NCBI RefSeq assembly: GCF_001434975.1
Contig: NZ_AZEL01000011.1
Coordinates: 62,001 to 126,000 of the forward strand
Direction of reading: 5' to 3'
DNA length: 64,000 nt
Source of the DNA: Lactobacillus gallinarum DSM 10532 = JCM 2011
GTDB taxonomy: Bacteria > Bacillota > Bacilli > Lactobacillales > Lactobacillaceae
Part shown: piece after piece, positions 8,516 to 17,035 of the stretch
Layout of the letters: each line of letters opens with the position of its first letter
How positions within the stretch are numbered: the stretch's first letter is position 1
Made by a program: the position numbers and the translations under genes
Notes under the pieces: generated by a model
Database searches by the model: none
What the model was told of the DNA's origin: nothing
What the model saw: only the letters and a program-made list of their open reading frames with translations

Positions 8516-9373
8516 ATGATTGATATTTCTAATATAGGGACGAAGCAAGCCCAATTTTTACAAAGAGCATACCAGCAAAAGAAATTAGCCCATAGCTACT
8601 TATTCGTAGATAGCGATGAGAGTCGCGCACTTAATACGGCTTATTGGTTAGCTTGTTTATTTAATTGTACTGGTGAAAATAAACCGGATGGGACTTGTCA
8701 AAATTGTAAACAAATTTTATCTGGTAATCATCCAGATGTTCTATTAGTTGAACCTGAAGGTAAACAAACTTTGGGAATCGATCAAGTGCGGCCTTTAAAA
8801 GAAGAATTGGCTAAAAGTCCGGTTGAAAGTAGTCGACGCTTTTTCTTTATTAATGAAGCTCAAAAAATGACCTTATCCGCAGCTAATGGTTTGCTTAACT
8901 TGCTAGAAGAGCCCGTTGCTCCTGTAGTTACAATTTTAATTACTAATAACAGTGATCAAATTTTACCAACAGTTCGATCTAGAACTCAGATTATCAATTT
9001 TGATAATGGCGAAAAGCCTACCGGAAAGAATGCATTGTTACTAGAAAATGGTTTTTCTAAGAGTGAAATTGAAGAACTGGGTAATCTTGATAAATTAGAT
9101 CAGGCAATAAAATATTTCTACCAAGAAATGCTAGAACATAATAGTTTGGCTTTAGTTAGTGCACATAAGCTGTCGGAGAATGCTAAATTAGTATCAGAGC
9201 AGCGCTATATTTTGGTTAAGTTGAAGTTATTAGCAGAACATGATCTGTCTGATTCGCTTAAGCTAAATATAGCTGCACGAATGCTAGATAATTTGGTTGA
9301 AATAGATAAGATGCGTTTAAGCAATGTTAATTTTCGCAATTCTTTAGATTATCTTGCTTTAAATTGGAAGTAG
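8516..9373 (+). CDS. holB: DNA polymerase III delta' subunit
   Basis: Delta' is the stator of the clamp loader. In 285 residues it shows the AAA+ fold with zinc cysteines (CTGENKPDGTCQNCKQI) and sensor motif TILITNNSDQILPTVRSRTQ; the P-loop is degenerate (FVDSDESRALN), as usual for delta'. It begins directly after the darA stop. In Bacillus a yaaT/ricT gene lies between holB and yabA; here none is present. Confidence 0.94.
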   Translation: MIDISNIGTKQAQFLQRAYQQKKLAHSYLFVDSDESRALNTAYWLACLFNCTGENKPDGTCQNCKQILSGNHPDVLLVEPEGKQTLGIDQVRPLKEELAKSPVESSRRFFFINEAQKMTLSAANGLLNLLEEPVAPVVTILITNNSDQILPTVRSRTQIINFDNGEKPTGKNALLLENGFSKSEIEELGNLDKLDQAIKYFYQEMLEHNSLALVSAHKLSENAKLVSEQRYILVKLKLLAEHDLSDSLKLNIAARMLDNLVEIDKMRLSNVNFRNSLDYLALNWK

Positions 9374-9383
9374 GTGTTTTAAA

Positions 9384-9734
9384 TTGGATCCATATTTAAA
9401 ATTGCAGAGACTGAAGGAAACAACTGAAAATATGACTAAGACTATTGCTAGTCTTGAGAATGATATTTTAGATACTTTAAAAGAAAATACTGAATTAAAA
9501 GTAGAAAATCAGTTGCTTCATGAAAAATTAGATAAATTAACTGCAAATCAGCCTGCGCCGGAAACTAAGACGCAAAGTGGTTTAGAGTCATTAAAGAAGA
9601 TTTATGATTCTGGTTACCATATTTGTAATATGTATTATGGCTCACATCGTGATCCTAGTGCAGATTGCATGTTTTGTCTTGATATTTTAGATAATTTTGG
9701 CGAAAAAAAAGGCATAAAGAAGGATGGCAGATAA
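9384..9734 (+). CDS. yabA: Replication initiation control protein YabA
   Basis: YabA binds DnaA and the sliding clamp DnaN and limits initiation. The 116 residues have an N-terminal leucine-zipper coiled coil (about 5-65), a linker, and the zinc-binding tail HICNMYYG...CMFCLDIL with the CHCC ligand pattern. The start is TTG (9384) with TAGGTG upstream. Its end overlaps the start of rsmI by 11 bases. Confidence 0.95.
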   Translation: MDPYLKLQRLKETTENMTKTIASLENDILDTLKENTELKVENQLLHEKLDKLTANQPAPETKTQSGLESLKKIYDSGYHICNMYYGSHRDPSADCMFCLDILDNFGEKKGIKKDGR

Positions 9735-10590
9735 ATTGAAACGGCAAAGCAGTTATGCAAAAGATGAAGGTAAGTTATACCTGGTTCCTACACCTATTGG
9801 TAATTTAGAAGATATTACAATTAGAGCTAAAAAAGTTCTGACTGATGCAGATTACATTGCGGCTGAAGATACCAGAACTAGTGGAATTTTACTAGAAAAA
9901 ATTGGCGTTCATAATCGCATGATTTCATTTCATAAATATAATTCTAAAGAACGTGCGCCAGAATTAATTAAATTAATGAAGGATGGTGCAGTAATTGCGG
10001 AAATAAGTGATGCCGGGATGCCGGTTATTTCTGATCCAGGATATATCTTGGTTCAAGAATGTATTAAAAATGATATTCCAGTGGTTCCTCTTCCAGGTCC
10101 GTCTGCTTTTGCGACCGCACTTATTGCTTCTGGTTTTGATGCGCAGCCATTTACCTATTACGGCTTTTTACCACGTAAAAGTTCTGAACAAAAACCCTAC
10201 TTTGAACAAATGAATCAAGCTAAGGCCACATCTATCTTTTATGAGGCACCGCATCGTTTAGCTAAAACACTGAAAAATTTAGCTACTGTTTTACCTAAAG
10301 ATCGTCAGATTGTAGCTGCACGTGAATTAACTAAAATTCATGAGGAATTTATCCGTGGTAGCGTTGAAGAAGTAACCGAATATTTTGCTCAAAATGCACC
10401 TCGTGGAGAATTCGTAATTTTGATTTCACCAAATACTGAGGCACCAAAACAATTGTCTTGGCCAGAACTGATTGATTTAGTCAATGCCTTAGTAGAAAAA
10501 GGCGAATCAAAGAAAGATGCGATTAAGCAAGTAGCTAAAGAGCATCATGTTTCTAAGAATGAGTTATATGATCAATATCATCAAAAATAA
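9724..10590 (+). CDS. rsmI: 16S rRNA (cytidine1402-2'-O)-methyltransferase
   Basis: RsmI 2'-O-methylates C1402 in the decoding centre. Of 288 residues, the tetrapyrrole-methylase fold motifs are clear: LVPTPIGNLEDIT, AAEDTRTSG, ISDAGMPVISDPG and PLPGPSAFATAL. A C-terminal helical segment (ESKKDAIKQVAKEHHVSKNELY) is the usual RsmI tail. It overlaps yabA and is followed after three bases by the thioesterase gene. Confidence 0.96.
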   Translation: MADKLKRQSSYAKDEGKLYLVPTPIGNLEDITIRAKKVLTDADYIAAEDTRTSGILLEKIGVHNRMISFHKYNSKERAPELIKLMKDGAVIAEISDAGMPVISDPGYILVQECIKNDIPVVPLPGPSAFATALIASGFDAQPFTYYGFLPRKSSEQKPYFEQMNQAKATSIFYEAPHRLAKTLKNLATVLPKDRQIVAARELTKIHEEFIRGSVEEVTEYFAQNAPRGEFVILISPNTEAPKQLSWPELIDLVNALVEKGESKKDAIKQVAKEHHVSKNELYDQYHQK

Positions 10591-10593
10591 ATT

Positions 10594-11328
10594 ATGAAAT
10601 ATACTGAAAACTACCAGATTGAATTTAGAGATTGTGATGAAAATCGTCGTCTAGAGTTGCCGGCTATGGTTGAATTATTGATGCAAGTTTCAGAACATCA
10701 ATTAAGTAACAGCCATGCTGGTACAGATGATTTAATAAAAAGAGGATTAGGTTGGGTGGTTACTCAATATCATTTTGATATTAAGCGATTACCTGAAGCC
10801 GGTGATCAAGTCATTTTGAGTACTAATGTCAGTGGATACAATCGTTTTTTTGAATACCGTGATTTTGGTATTAGTGATTCTGAAGGGAATCCATTGGTTA
10901 GCGTAAAAAGCCAATGGGTCATGCTTGATCTTAAAAAGCGCCATTTAGTTCCTGCCGATGTAAAAATGATGGAAGATTGGGGCGTGCCATTACTGAAGAA
11001 AATGCCCCGTTTTCCTCGTTTGAGAGCACAAGATAATTATGAGAATAGAAGAAAATATCGGGCAAGATATGATGATTTAGATACTAATCATCATGTTACA
11101 AACAGTCATTATTTTAGTTGGCTTGTTGATATGTTAGATCGTGATTTCCTAAGAAATCATGTAGTTAAAACTATTGATATCAAGTTTGATAAAGAAGTAC
11201 ATTATGGCGACGAGATAATTTCTTGCATGAATTTAATACAAAATGATGCTACCAAATCCTATCATGCGGTTGAAACGAATGACGGAAATGAGCAGGCAGT
11301 CTGCGAATTGAAGTGGCGTGAGATATAA
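10594..11328 (+). CDS. Acyl-ACP thioesterase
   Basis: A 244-residue double-hotdog protein of the FatA/TE family that hydrolyses acyl-ACP. The N-terminal half has NYQIEFRDCDENRRLELPAMVELLMQ and the second half YDDLDTNHHVTNSHYFSWLVDML, matching the conserved N-x-H-x-N-N-type active region. Close spacing to rsmI suggests one operon. A terminator follows. The physiological fatty acid product is unknown. Confidence 0.9.
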   Translation: MKYTENYQIEFRDCDENRRLELPAMVELLMQVSEHQLSNSHAGTDDLIKRGLGWVVTQYHFDIKRLPEAGDQVILSTNVSGYNRFFEYRDFGISDSEGNPLVSVKSQWVMLDLKKRHLVPADVKMMEDWGVPLLKKMPRFPRLRAQDNYENRRKYRARYDDLDTNHHVTNSHYFSWLVDMLDRDFLRNHVVKTIDIKFDKEVHYGDEIISCMNLIQNDATKSYHAVETNDGNEQAVCELKWREI

Positions 11329-11336
11329 TAAAAGGC

Positions 11337-11360
11337 ATGACAAATTGGTCATGTTTTTTT
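11337..11360 (+). terminator. Terminator after the thioesterase gene
   Basis: CATGAC (11337-11342) / GTCATG (11348-11353) followed by seven T. It ends the tmk operon. Confidence 0.85.
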
Positions 11361-11386
11361 CATGATGAGAGAGGATGGAAAAATAG

Positions 11387-11905
11387 ATGAATGCAAAAAA
11401 GATTTTACGTACAGATTTGCAACAGATGATTTTTTTGGGCATGATAGTCGCAATGAAAATTATTTTGGGGCAATTTTCATTTGGTCCAACTACGGTTAAA
11501 GTAGGCCTAGGCTTTATCGGTAGCGTATTATTAGCTTACTTTTTTGGCCCAGTTTGGGGCACAATTGGTGGTGGAATCAGTGACTTGGTCTCCTCTGCTA
11601 TTTTTGGCAATCAAGGAGGCTTCTTTATTGGTTTTACTTTGACTGCAATGGTTGGGCCATTAATTTATGCATTATTTTTATACGATCATCCAGTTAAAGT
11701 GTGGCGAATTGTTGCTTCAACAATTTTAGTAACAATTATTGTGAATATCGGAATGAATACATTGTGGCTTCATCTGATGTACGGGATGAATTTTAACGCT
11801 GCTTTAGTTCAGCGATTGCCTAAAGAAATGATTATTCCTTGGGTGCAAATGGTTGTAATCTACGTTGTATTGCAAGCTGTTTCTCGTGTTAAAATAAAAA
11901 AGTAA
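11387..11905 (+). CDS. folT: Folate-specific ECF transporter S component
   Basis: A 172-residue hydrophobic protein with about six membrane helices and the alanine/glycine-rich first helix that contacts the ECF T-protein. The signature MNTLWLHLMYGMNF followed by RLPKEMIIPWVQM matches FolT, the folate-binding S component. It must share an EcfAA'T module encoded elsewhere. GAGGATGG precedes the ATG. No tetrahydrofolate riboswitch fits in the 58-base upstream gap. Confidence 0.88.
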   Translation: MNAKKILRTDLQQMIFLGMIVAMKIILGQFSFGPTTVKVGLGFIGSVLLAYFFGPVWGTIGGGISDLVSSAIFGNQGGFFIGFTLTAMVGPLIYALFLYDHPVKVWRIVASTILVTIIVNIGMNTLWLHLMYGMNFNAALVQRLPKEMIIPWVQMVVIYVVLQAVSRVKIKK

Positions 11906-11930
11906 TTTAAGCAGAAAGAGAATAATATTA

Positions 11931-12665
11931 ATGAAAATCTTAAGTGTTTCTACAGCTACTAATCATTTAAGCGTTGCCTTAAATGAAGATCAACAAGTTA
12001 TTGTTGAGAAGAATGAGCGAGATGAACGTAATCATAGCGAACACCTTGATCCATTAATTGAAGAGATTTTAAAAGAAAATAAATTAACTTTAAACGATAT
12101 AGACCGTTTTGCTGTAGCAATCGGACCAGGTTCATACACCGGTTTAAGAATTGGAATTACTACTGTTAAAATGTTTGCTAGCATTTTAAATAAAGAAGTA
12201 GTTGGTATTTCTACTTTGCAAGCTTTAGCTAAAGGGGTTAAAGAACCAGCTTTAGTAATTACCGGTTTAGATGCTAGAAATGATAATTATTTTGCTGCAG
12301 GATACATTAGTGGGGACATTCCTAAAAATGTAATTCCGGATGGTCATTACAAAATCGACGTCTTGATTAAGGCTATTCAAGAATATGCAGCACAAAATAA
12401 GGTCGATAAGATTGTATTTGTTGGTTCTGGTCTTGAAAAGCAAGATGAAAAGATTAAAGCTTTGAATATCCCATATGAATATGGCACCGATGAGCAAAAT
12501 GTGATTCATGCTGGCTTAATTGGTCAATTAGCAATTGATGCCCAACCAGTAGATCCAGATAAGTTATTGCCAAGATATTTGCGCAGAACGCAAGCAGAAG
12601 TAGATTGGCATAAGAAAACAGGGAAGCCATTCGAACCGGATAGTCATTATGTTGAAGAAGTTTAA
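11931..12665 (+). CDS. tsaB: tRNA t6A biosynthesis protein TsaB
   Basis: TsaB is the dimerising partner of TsaD in making N6-threonylcarbamoyladenosine at A37 of ANN-decoding tRNAs. The ASKHA fold begins MKILSVSTATNHLSVAL and has AIGPGSYTGLRIG near residue 65. It lacks the metal-binding histidine pair of TsaD, as expected. The 244-residue frame overlaps rimI by 17 bases; tsaB-rimI-tsaD is the usual order. Confidence 0.96.
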   Translation: MKILSVSTATNHLSVALNEDQQVIVEKNERDERNHSEHLDPLIEEILKENKLTLNDIDRFAVAIGPGSYTGLRIGITTVKMFASILNKEVVGISTLQALAKGVKEPALVITGLDARNDNYFAAGYISGDIPKNVIPDGHYKIDVLIKAIQEYAAQNKVDKIVFVGSGLEKQDEKIKALNIPYEYGTDEQNVIHAGLIGQLAIDAQPVDPDKLLPRYLRRTQAEVDWHKKTGKPFEPDSHYVEEV

Positions 12666-13221
12666 TCAGTTTTTTCATCAATCAGTTAATCAAATTGATA
12701 TGAGTTTTACGCCATTTATTACCAATGTAAATGGCAAAATTTTGCAAGTAATGCAAGCTAATGATGATAATATTCCAGATCTATTAGTATTAGAGCAGCA
12801 GGTTTATTCTGGAAGAACCCCTTGGAACCAATTTTCTTTTGCAACCGAATTGAGAAAAAGAAATAATTCTCTTTATTTAGTGGTTTATCACGCCTCAAAT
12901 TTGGTAGCATTCATTGGTGCAAGATTTAGTCCAGAAGAAACGCATATTACTAATATCGCTGTTTCTCCGCTTTATCAACATCAGCACATAGGTCATTATT
13001 TGATGGAAATGATGATCAATCGTGCTCGTGAGAATGACAGTGATTGCGTGACTTTAGAAGTACGTACGGATAATGAGATTGCTCAACGGTTATACCGCTC
13101 ATTAGGATTTACAAGCAATTTTATTCGTAAAAATTATTATCAAGATACTCATACTGATGCAATAAATATGGTTTTATGGTTAAAGCCACATCAAATTAGA
13201 AGAAAGAAGTTTACGTTTTGA
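12649..13221 (+). CDS. rimI: Ribosomal-protein-alanine N-acetyltransferase RimI
   Basis: A GNAT acetyltransferase of 190 residues. The C-terminal two thirds hold the fold with acetyl-CoA loop [15 protein letters not shown] and [17 protein letters not shown]. RimI acetylates S18 in E. coli; the target here is inferred from context between tsaB and tsaD. The first 30 residues extend beyond the core; the start overlapping tsaB is chosen, though a later Met (residue 18 or 34) is possible. Confidence 0.9.
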   Translation: MLKKFNQFFHQSVNQIDMSFTPFITNVNGKILQVMQANDDNIPDLLVLEQQVYSGRTPWNQFSFATELRKRNNSLYLVVYHASNLVAFIGARFSPEETHITNIAVSPLYQHQHIGHYLMEMMINRARENDSDCVTLEVRTDNEIAQRLYRSLGFTSNFIRKNYYQDTHTDAINMVLWLKPHQIRRKKFTF

Positions 13222-14267
13222 GTGAGAAAAAAGATATTCGCATTTTAGCTTATGAAAGTTCATGTGATGAAACTTCCACAGCTGTTATCAGAAATGGACG
13301 TGAAATTGAAAGTTTAATTGTGGCAACACAAATCAAGAGTCATCAAAGATTCGGTGGTGTAGTACCAGAAGTTGCCAGTCGTCACCATATTGAAGTTGTT
13401 AGCCAAATTACTAAAGAAGCTTTGAATGAAGCAAACTGTGGTTGGAAAGACATTGATGCTATTGCGGTTACTTATGGCCCAGGACTTGTCGGTGCGCTTT
13501 TGATCGGTGTTAGCGCAGCTAAGGCAGCCTCAATGGCTACTGGTATTCCTTTGATTGGTGTCGATCACATTATGGGTCACATTATGGCAGCGCAATTAAA
13601 GGATGAGATTGAATATCCTGCTTTGGCATTGCAAGTTTCTGGTGGACATACTGAAATTGTCTTGTTAAAAGATCCAGTTCATTTTGAAATTATCGGTGAT
13701 ACTCGTGATGATGCCGCTGGTGAAGCATACGACAAGATTGGCCGTGTACTTGGGGTAAATTATCCAGCAGGTAAGACCATTGATGCATGGGCTCACGAAG
13801 GAAAGGATACCTTTAACTTCCCACGTGCAATGATGGAAGATGATGACTATGATTTCTCATTCTCAGGACTCAAGTCAGCATTTATCAACACTTGCCACCA
13901 TGCTGATCAAATTCATGAAAAGTTGAATAAATACGATTTGGCTGCCAGCTTCCAAGCTGCGGTAATTGATGTTTTAGCAAATAAGACGATTCGTGCAATT
14001 AAGCAGTACAAGCCTAAGACCTTTATCATGGGTGGTGGAGTTGCTGCTAACCATGGTTTGCGTGATCGCATGAGTGCAGAAATTGCTAAACTACCTAAGG
14101 CAGATCAGCCAAAGGTGATTTTACCAGATATCAAGCTTTGTGGTGATAACGCTGCGATGATTGGTGCTGCTGCATATAATCTTTATAATGATAATCAATT
14201 TGCGGATTTGACTTTGAATGCTGATCCATCACTTGAATTGCCATATGCTAAGAGCATGTTGAATTAA
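13218..14267 (+). CDS. tsaD: tRNA N6-adenosine threonylcarbamoyltransferase
   Basis: TsaD transfers the threonylcarbamoyl group to A37. The 349-residue protein has [12 protein letters not shown], the metal ligands HHIE and [15 protein letters not shown], and the C-terminal [11 protein letters not shown] and [10 protein letters not shown] motifs. The TTG start overlaps the rimI stop (TTGA). It is the last gene of the tsaB-rimI-tsaD unit. Confidence 0.97.
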   Translation: MSEKKDIRILAYESSCDETSTAVIRNGREIESLIVATQIKSHQRFGGVVPEVASRHHIEVVSQITKEALNEANCGWKDIDAIAVTYGPGLVGALLIGVSAAKAASMATGIPLIGVDHIMGHIMAAQLKDEIEYPALALQVSGGHTEIVLLKDPVHFEIIGDTRDDAAGEAYDKIGRVLGVNYPAGKTIDAWAHEGKDTFNFPRAMMEDDDYDFSFSGLKSAFINTCHHADQIHEKLNKYDLAASFQAAVIDVLANKTIRAIKQYKPKTFIMGGGVAANHGLRDRMSAEIAKLPKADQPKVILPDIKLCGDNAAMIGAAAYNLYNDNQFADLTLNADPSLELPYAKSMLN

Positions 14268-14280
14268 ATAGAATAGATAA

Positions 14281-14310
14281 AAAATCCTAGAGAAAATCTA
14301 GGATTTTTTA
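14281..14310 (+). terminator. Terminator after tsaD
   Basis: AAAATCCTAG (14281-14290) / CTAGGATTTT (14298-14307) followed by T residues. Confidence 0.92.
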
Positions 14311-14312
14311 TT

Positions 14313-14387
14313 ATGTAATTGCATATATGCTGCCTTTTATTTAACTAGGCTATAATATCATATATGTAAGCAATATGTTATTACATA
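14313..14387 (+). promoter_or_regulatory. Promoter and candidate repressor sites of the deoC operon
   Basis: TATAAT at 14351-14356 gives a start near 14362; no good -35 is seen. ATGTAA occurs at 14313 and 14364 and inverted (TTACAT) at 14381, and TATGTAA-N11-TTACATA spans 14363-14387 over the expected start site. This is where a repressor would act; the GntR-type protein encoded at the end of the operon is the obvious candidate, by position only. Confidence 0.4.
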
Positions 14388-14405
14388 ATAGAAGAGGCTT
14401 AAATT

Positions 14406-15119
14406 ATGAAATACACTTTAGATGATTTTGCTAGATTAATCGATCACACTAATTTGCATGCTGACGCAACTGAAGCAGATATGAAGAAACTTTGTGATGA
14501 AGCTAAGAAATACCACTTCAAGATGGTCGCCATCAATCAGGTGCAATCCAAGTTCTGTTCAGAACAACTTAAGGGTACCGATATCGATACTGGTGCAGCC
14601 ATTGCCTTTCCTTTAGGACAACAAACCATTGAATCCAAGGTCTTTGATACCAAAGATGCGATTAAAAATGGCGCTAATGAAATTGACTATGTCATTAATA
14701 TCACCGAATTAAAGGCAAAGAACTATGACTACATCAAGCGTGAAATGCAAGAAATGGTTGCTGCTTGTCACGAACACAACATTCCATGTAAGGTAATTTT
14801 TGAAAATTGCTACCTAACTAAGGATGAAATTAAGAAGTTAGCTGAGATTGCTAAAGAAGTAAAACCAAACTTTATTAAGACTTCAACTGGCTTGGGTACT
14901 GGTGGTGCTAAGGTGGAAGATGTAAAGTTGATGAAGTCAGTAGTCGGTGATGACGTCAAAGTTAAGGCAGCTGGTGGTATTCGCAATAGCGACGACTTTT
15001 TAGCCATGGTGCGTGCCGGTGCTGATCGTATCGGTTGTTCTGCTGGTGTGAAGATTTACGAAGCTTTGAAGCGCCGGATGGAAGACGATCATGTTGATGG
15101 CATTGGGATTAATTGTTAG
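14406..15119 (+). CDS. deoC: Deoxyribose-phosphate aldolase
   Basis: DeoC splits 2-deoxyribose-5-phosphate into glyceraldehyde-3-phosphate and acetaldehyde. The TIM-barrel of 237 residues has [12 protein letters not shown] at the N-terminus, Schiff-base lysine in [13 protein letters not shown] and the second active lysine in VKAAGGIRN. It is the first gene of an operon with an oxidoreductase and a gntR-type gene, not with nucleoside phosphorylase genes, so its sugar source is unclear. Confidence 0.95.
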   Translation: MKYTLDDFARLIDHTNLHADATEADMKKLCDEAKKYHFKMVAINQVQSKFCSEQLKGTDIDTGAAIAFPLGQQTIESKVFDTKDAIKNGANEIDYVINITELKAKNYDYIKREMQEMVAACHEHNIPCKVIFENCYLTKDEIKKLAEIAKEVKPNFIKTSTGLGTGGAKVEDVKLMKSVVGDDVKVKAAGGIRNSDDFLAMVRAGADRIGCSAGVKIYEALKRRMEDDHVDGIGINC

Positions 15120-15128
15120 GAGTAAGAA

Positions 15129-16100
15129 ATGAAATTAGGAATCGTTGGTAGTGGCCAAATTGTGCATGACTTTTTGTCAGCCTCTGATCAAATGCAAGAT
15201 GTAGAATTAGTGGCAATTTCTACCTTAGCCAGATCAAAGTCAGTCGCAGAAAAATTAGCTGAGAAGTATCATATTCAGAAAGTTTACACAGATAACGAAG
15301 CAATGTTTGCCGATAGCGATATTGATACTGTTTATATTGGTGTACCTAATTCGCTGCATTTTCCAATTGCTAACCAAGCTTTAACCGCAGATAAAAATGT
15401 CATCTGTGAAAAGCCATTAGTTGAGACAAGCGAGCAGGTAAAAGAGCTTAAGAAGATCGCTGATAAACACCACGTTTTGCTCTTTGAAGCAATGACTGTT
15501 CTTTATCTGGAGAACTACTTCCACTTAAAAGAAGACTTGAAAAAGATCGGCAAGGTTCATGTCATAGCTTTGAATCTGACACAAATTTCTAGTCACTATG
15601 CGGACTTCTTAGCAGGTGTTCATATTCCTAAGTTTGATCGTAAAATGGGTTGCGGTGCTTTAATGGATATGAATATCTACAACATCAATTTCTGTGTCAG
15701 TTTATTTGGTCAGCCAAAGCAAATTTCATACTTACCAACAATTCAGCGTGGTACTGACACTTCCGGTATTCTGAATTTAACTTATGATGATAAGCAAGCT
15801 AGTTTAATTGCAGCCAAGGATGCAGTTGGACCAACTCGTTCTTATATTGAAGGCGAGAAGGGGTTAATCTACTTTGATGGACCATTAAATGTTCTGCCTG
15901 ATTATTATGTTCAAATAGGAAAAGAAGAGCCAAAGCATTATAACTTCAATAAGTATGATCACCGCATGATTAGCGAGTTTAATTACTTTGCACGTAAGAT
16001 CAAAGAACATGATCAGCAAGCGGCCGATGAAGCTGCAGAGCATAGCTTGAATGCGATTAGCGTATTAGAAAAAGCACAGGAGTTTTTGCCTCATGACTAA
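15129..16100 (+). CDS. Gfo/Idh/MocA-family NAD(P)-dependent oxidoreductase
   Basis: A 323-residue protein with Rossmann motif GIVGSGQIVHDF, the conserved EKP (ICEKPLVE, about residue 97) carrying the catalytic-region lysine, and a C-terminal alpha/beta domain. Members oxidise or reduce sugars, inositols or related compounds; the substrate cannot be assigned. GGAGTAAG lies upstream, ten bases after deoC. It overlaps the regulator gene by 8 bases. Confidence 0.88.
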   Translation: MKLGIVGSGQIVHDFLSASDQMQDVELVAISTLARSKSVAEKLAEKYHIQKVYTDNEAMFADSDIDTVYIGVPNSLHFPIANQALTADKNVICEKPLVETSEQVKELKKIADKHHVLLFEAMTVLYLENYFHLKEDLKKIGKVHVIALNLTQISSHYADFLAGVHIPKFDRKMGCGALMDMNIYNINFCVSLFGQPKQISYLPTIQRGTDTSGILNLTYDDKQASLIAAKDAVGPTRSYIEGEKGLIYFDGPLNVLPDYYVQIGKEEPKHYNFNKYDHRMISEFNYFARKIKEHDQQAADEAAEHSLNAISVLEKAQEFLPHD

Positions 16101-16659
16101 GGCGAAGTATCAAGAAATTGAAGAAATTTTGCGCAAGCAGATAACTGATGGCAGTTATCAAACCGGTGATCTGATTCCGAAAGAAGTAGAACTTGCAGCT
16201 AAATACGAAGTCTCTCGTCCAACGATTAGTCATGCTGTCCAGGGTTTGGTTAATCAGGGCTACTTAGAACGCCGTAAGCATGTTGGTACAATTGTTAAGC
16301 AGACTAGAATTGCCCAGGAATTTACTCATGTCATTCAAAGCTATGATTGTGAAATGAAGCAAAAAGGGTTAACTGCTCAGACTCAAGTTCTTTACTTTAA
16401 AAAAGCAAAGCCTACAGAAGAGGTAAGGCAAGCTTTAAAGTTGAAGGCGAACGATGAAGTCTACAAGTTAACGCGTTTACGTTCGGCTGATGGTAGTCCT
16501 AATGTAGTAGTGACAACATATTTACCTGTAAAATATTTAACTGATTTAGGGCAAATTGATTTTTCAACGCAATCACTTTATCAAGAACTGAGCAAAAGAG
16601 ATTTGTCGGTGATTCATGTCAAGCGTGAGCCTTCGTTGAATCCCTTTAATGAAGCATAG
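16093..16659 (+). pseudogene. GntR-family (HTH-UTRA) regulator, C-terminus lost by deletion
   Basis: Residues 1-70 form a GntR winged helix (KYQEIEEILRKQI..., YEVSRPTISHAVQGL) and 85 to about 177 the start of a UTRA effector domain. The frame then runs into antisense frc sequence from about base 16622, ending at 188 residues rather than about 235-240. The last helices and strands of UTRA are missing, so effector response or dimerisation is probably impaired, while the DNA-binding domain is whole. AGGAG precedes the ATG; it overlaps the oxidoreductase gene. It probably controlled the deoC operon (by position). Confidence 0.85.
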
Positions 16660-17033
16660 ATCAACTTAGGATTCATTGCATGTAATTTTTCCCAACCAAA
16701 GCCATTACGTTCGGCAGAACCAGGAGCGATATTTTCCACGAAAACATCAGCCTTCTTGATTAAGTCGTACATGATCTTCTTACCTTCATCAGTCTTGATG
16801 TTTAAGGTCAAAGCCTTCTTGTTGGCGTTTAATTGCAAGTAGTAAAGACTCCATGAATCTTGAATATCAAGCAATTCATTTCTAGTAGGGTCACCAGTAC
16901 CGGTACGTTCAATCTTAATAACATCGGCACCAAGCCAAGCTAAAAGTTGAGTACATGAAGGACCAGATTGTACTTGAGTCCAGTCGACAACCTTAACACC
17001 TTTTAAAGGTGCGTAATTATTTTCTTCAGTCAT
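16614..17033 (-). pseudogene. frc: Formyl-CoA:oxalate CoA-transferase, N-terminal fragment
   Basis: The frame starts MTEENNYAPLKGVKVVDWTQVQSGP and follows class III CoA-transferases to LIYASLKGFNEGSR at about residue 137, then ends after two foreign codons. Full-length Frc is about 430-445 residues, and the catalytic aspartate (D169 in Oxalobacter) lies beyond the break, so the fragment cannot be active. It follows oxc by two bases on the same strand. The 3' end overlaps the truncated gntR gene from the other side: one deletion removed both 3' ends and any terminator between them. Confidence 0.9.
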
Positions 17034-17035
17034 GA

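Noticed and set aside
8516-9373. HolB lacking a proper P-loop as a sign of decay
   Set aside because: Delta' subunits normally have a degenerate P-loop; the zinc module and sensor motif are intact.
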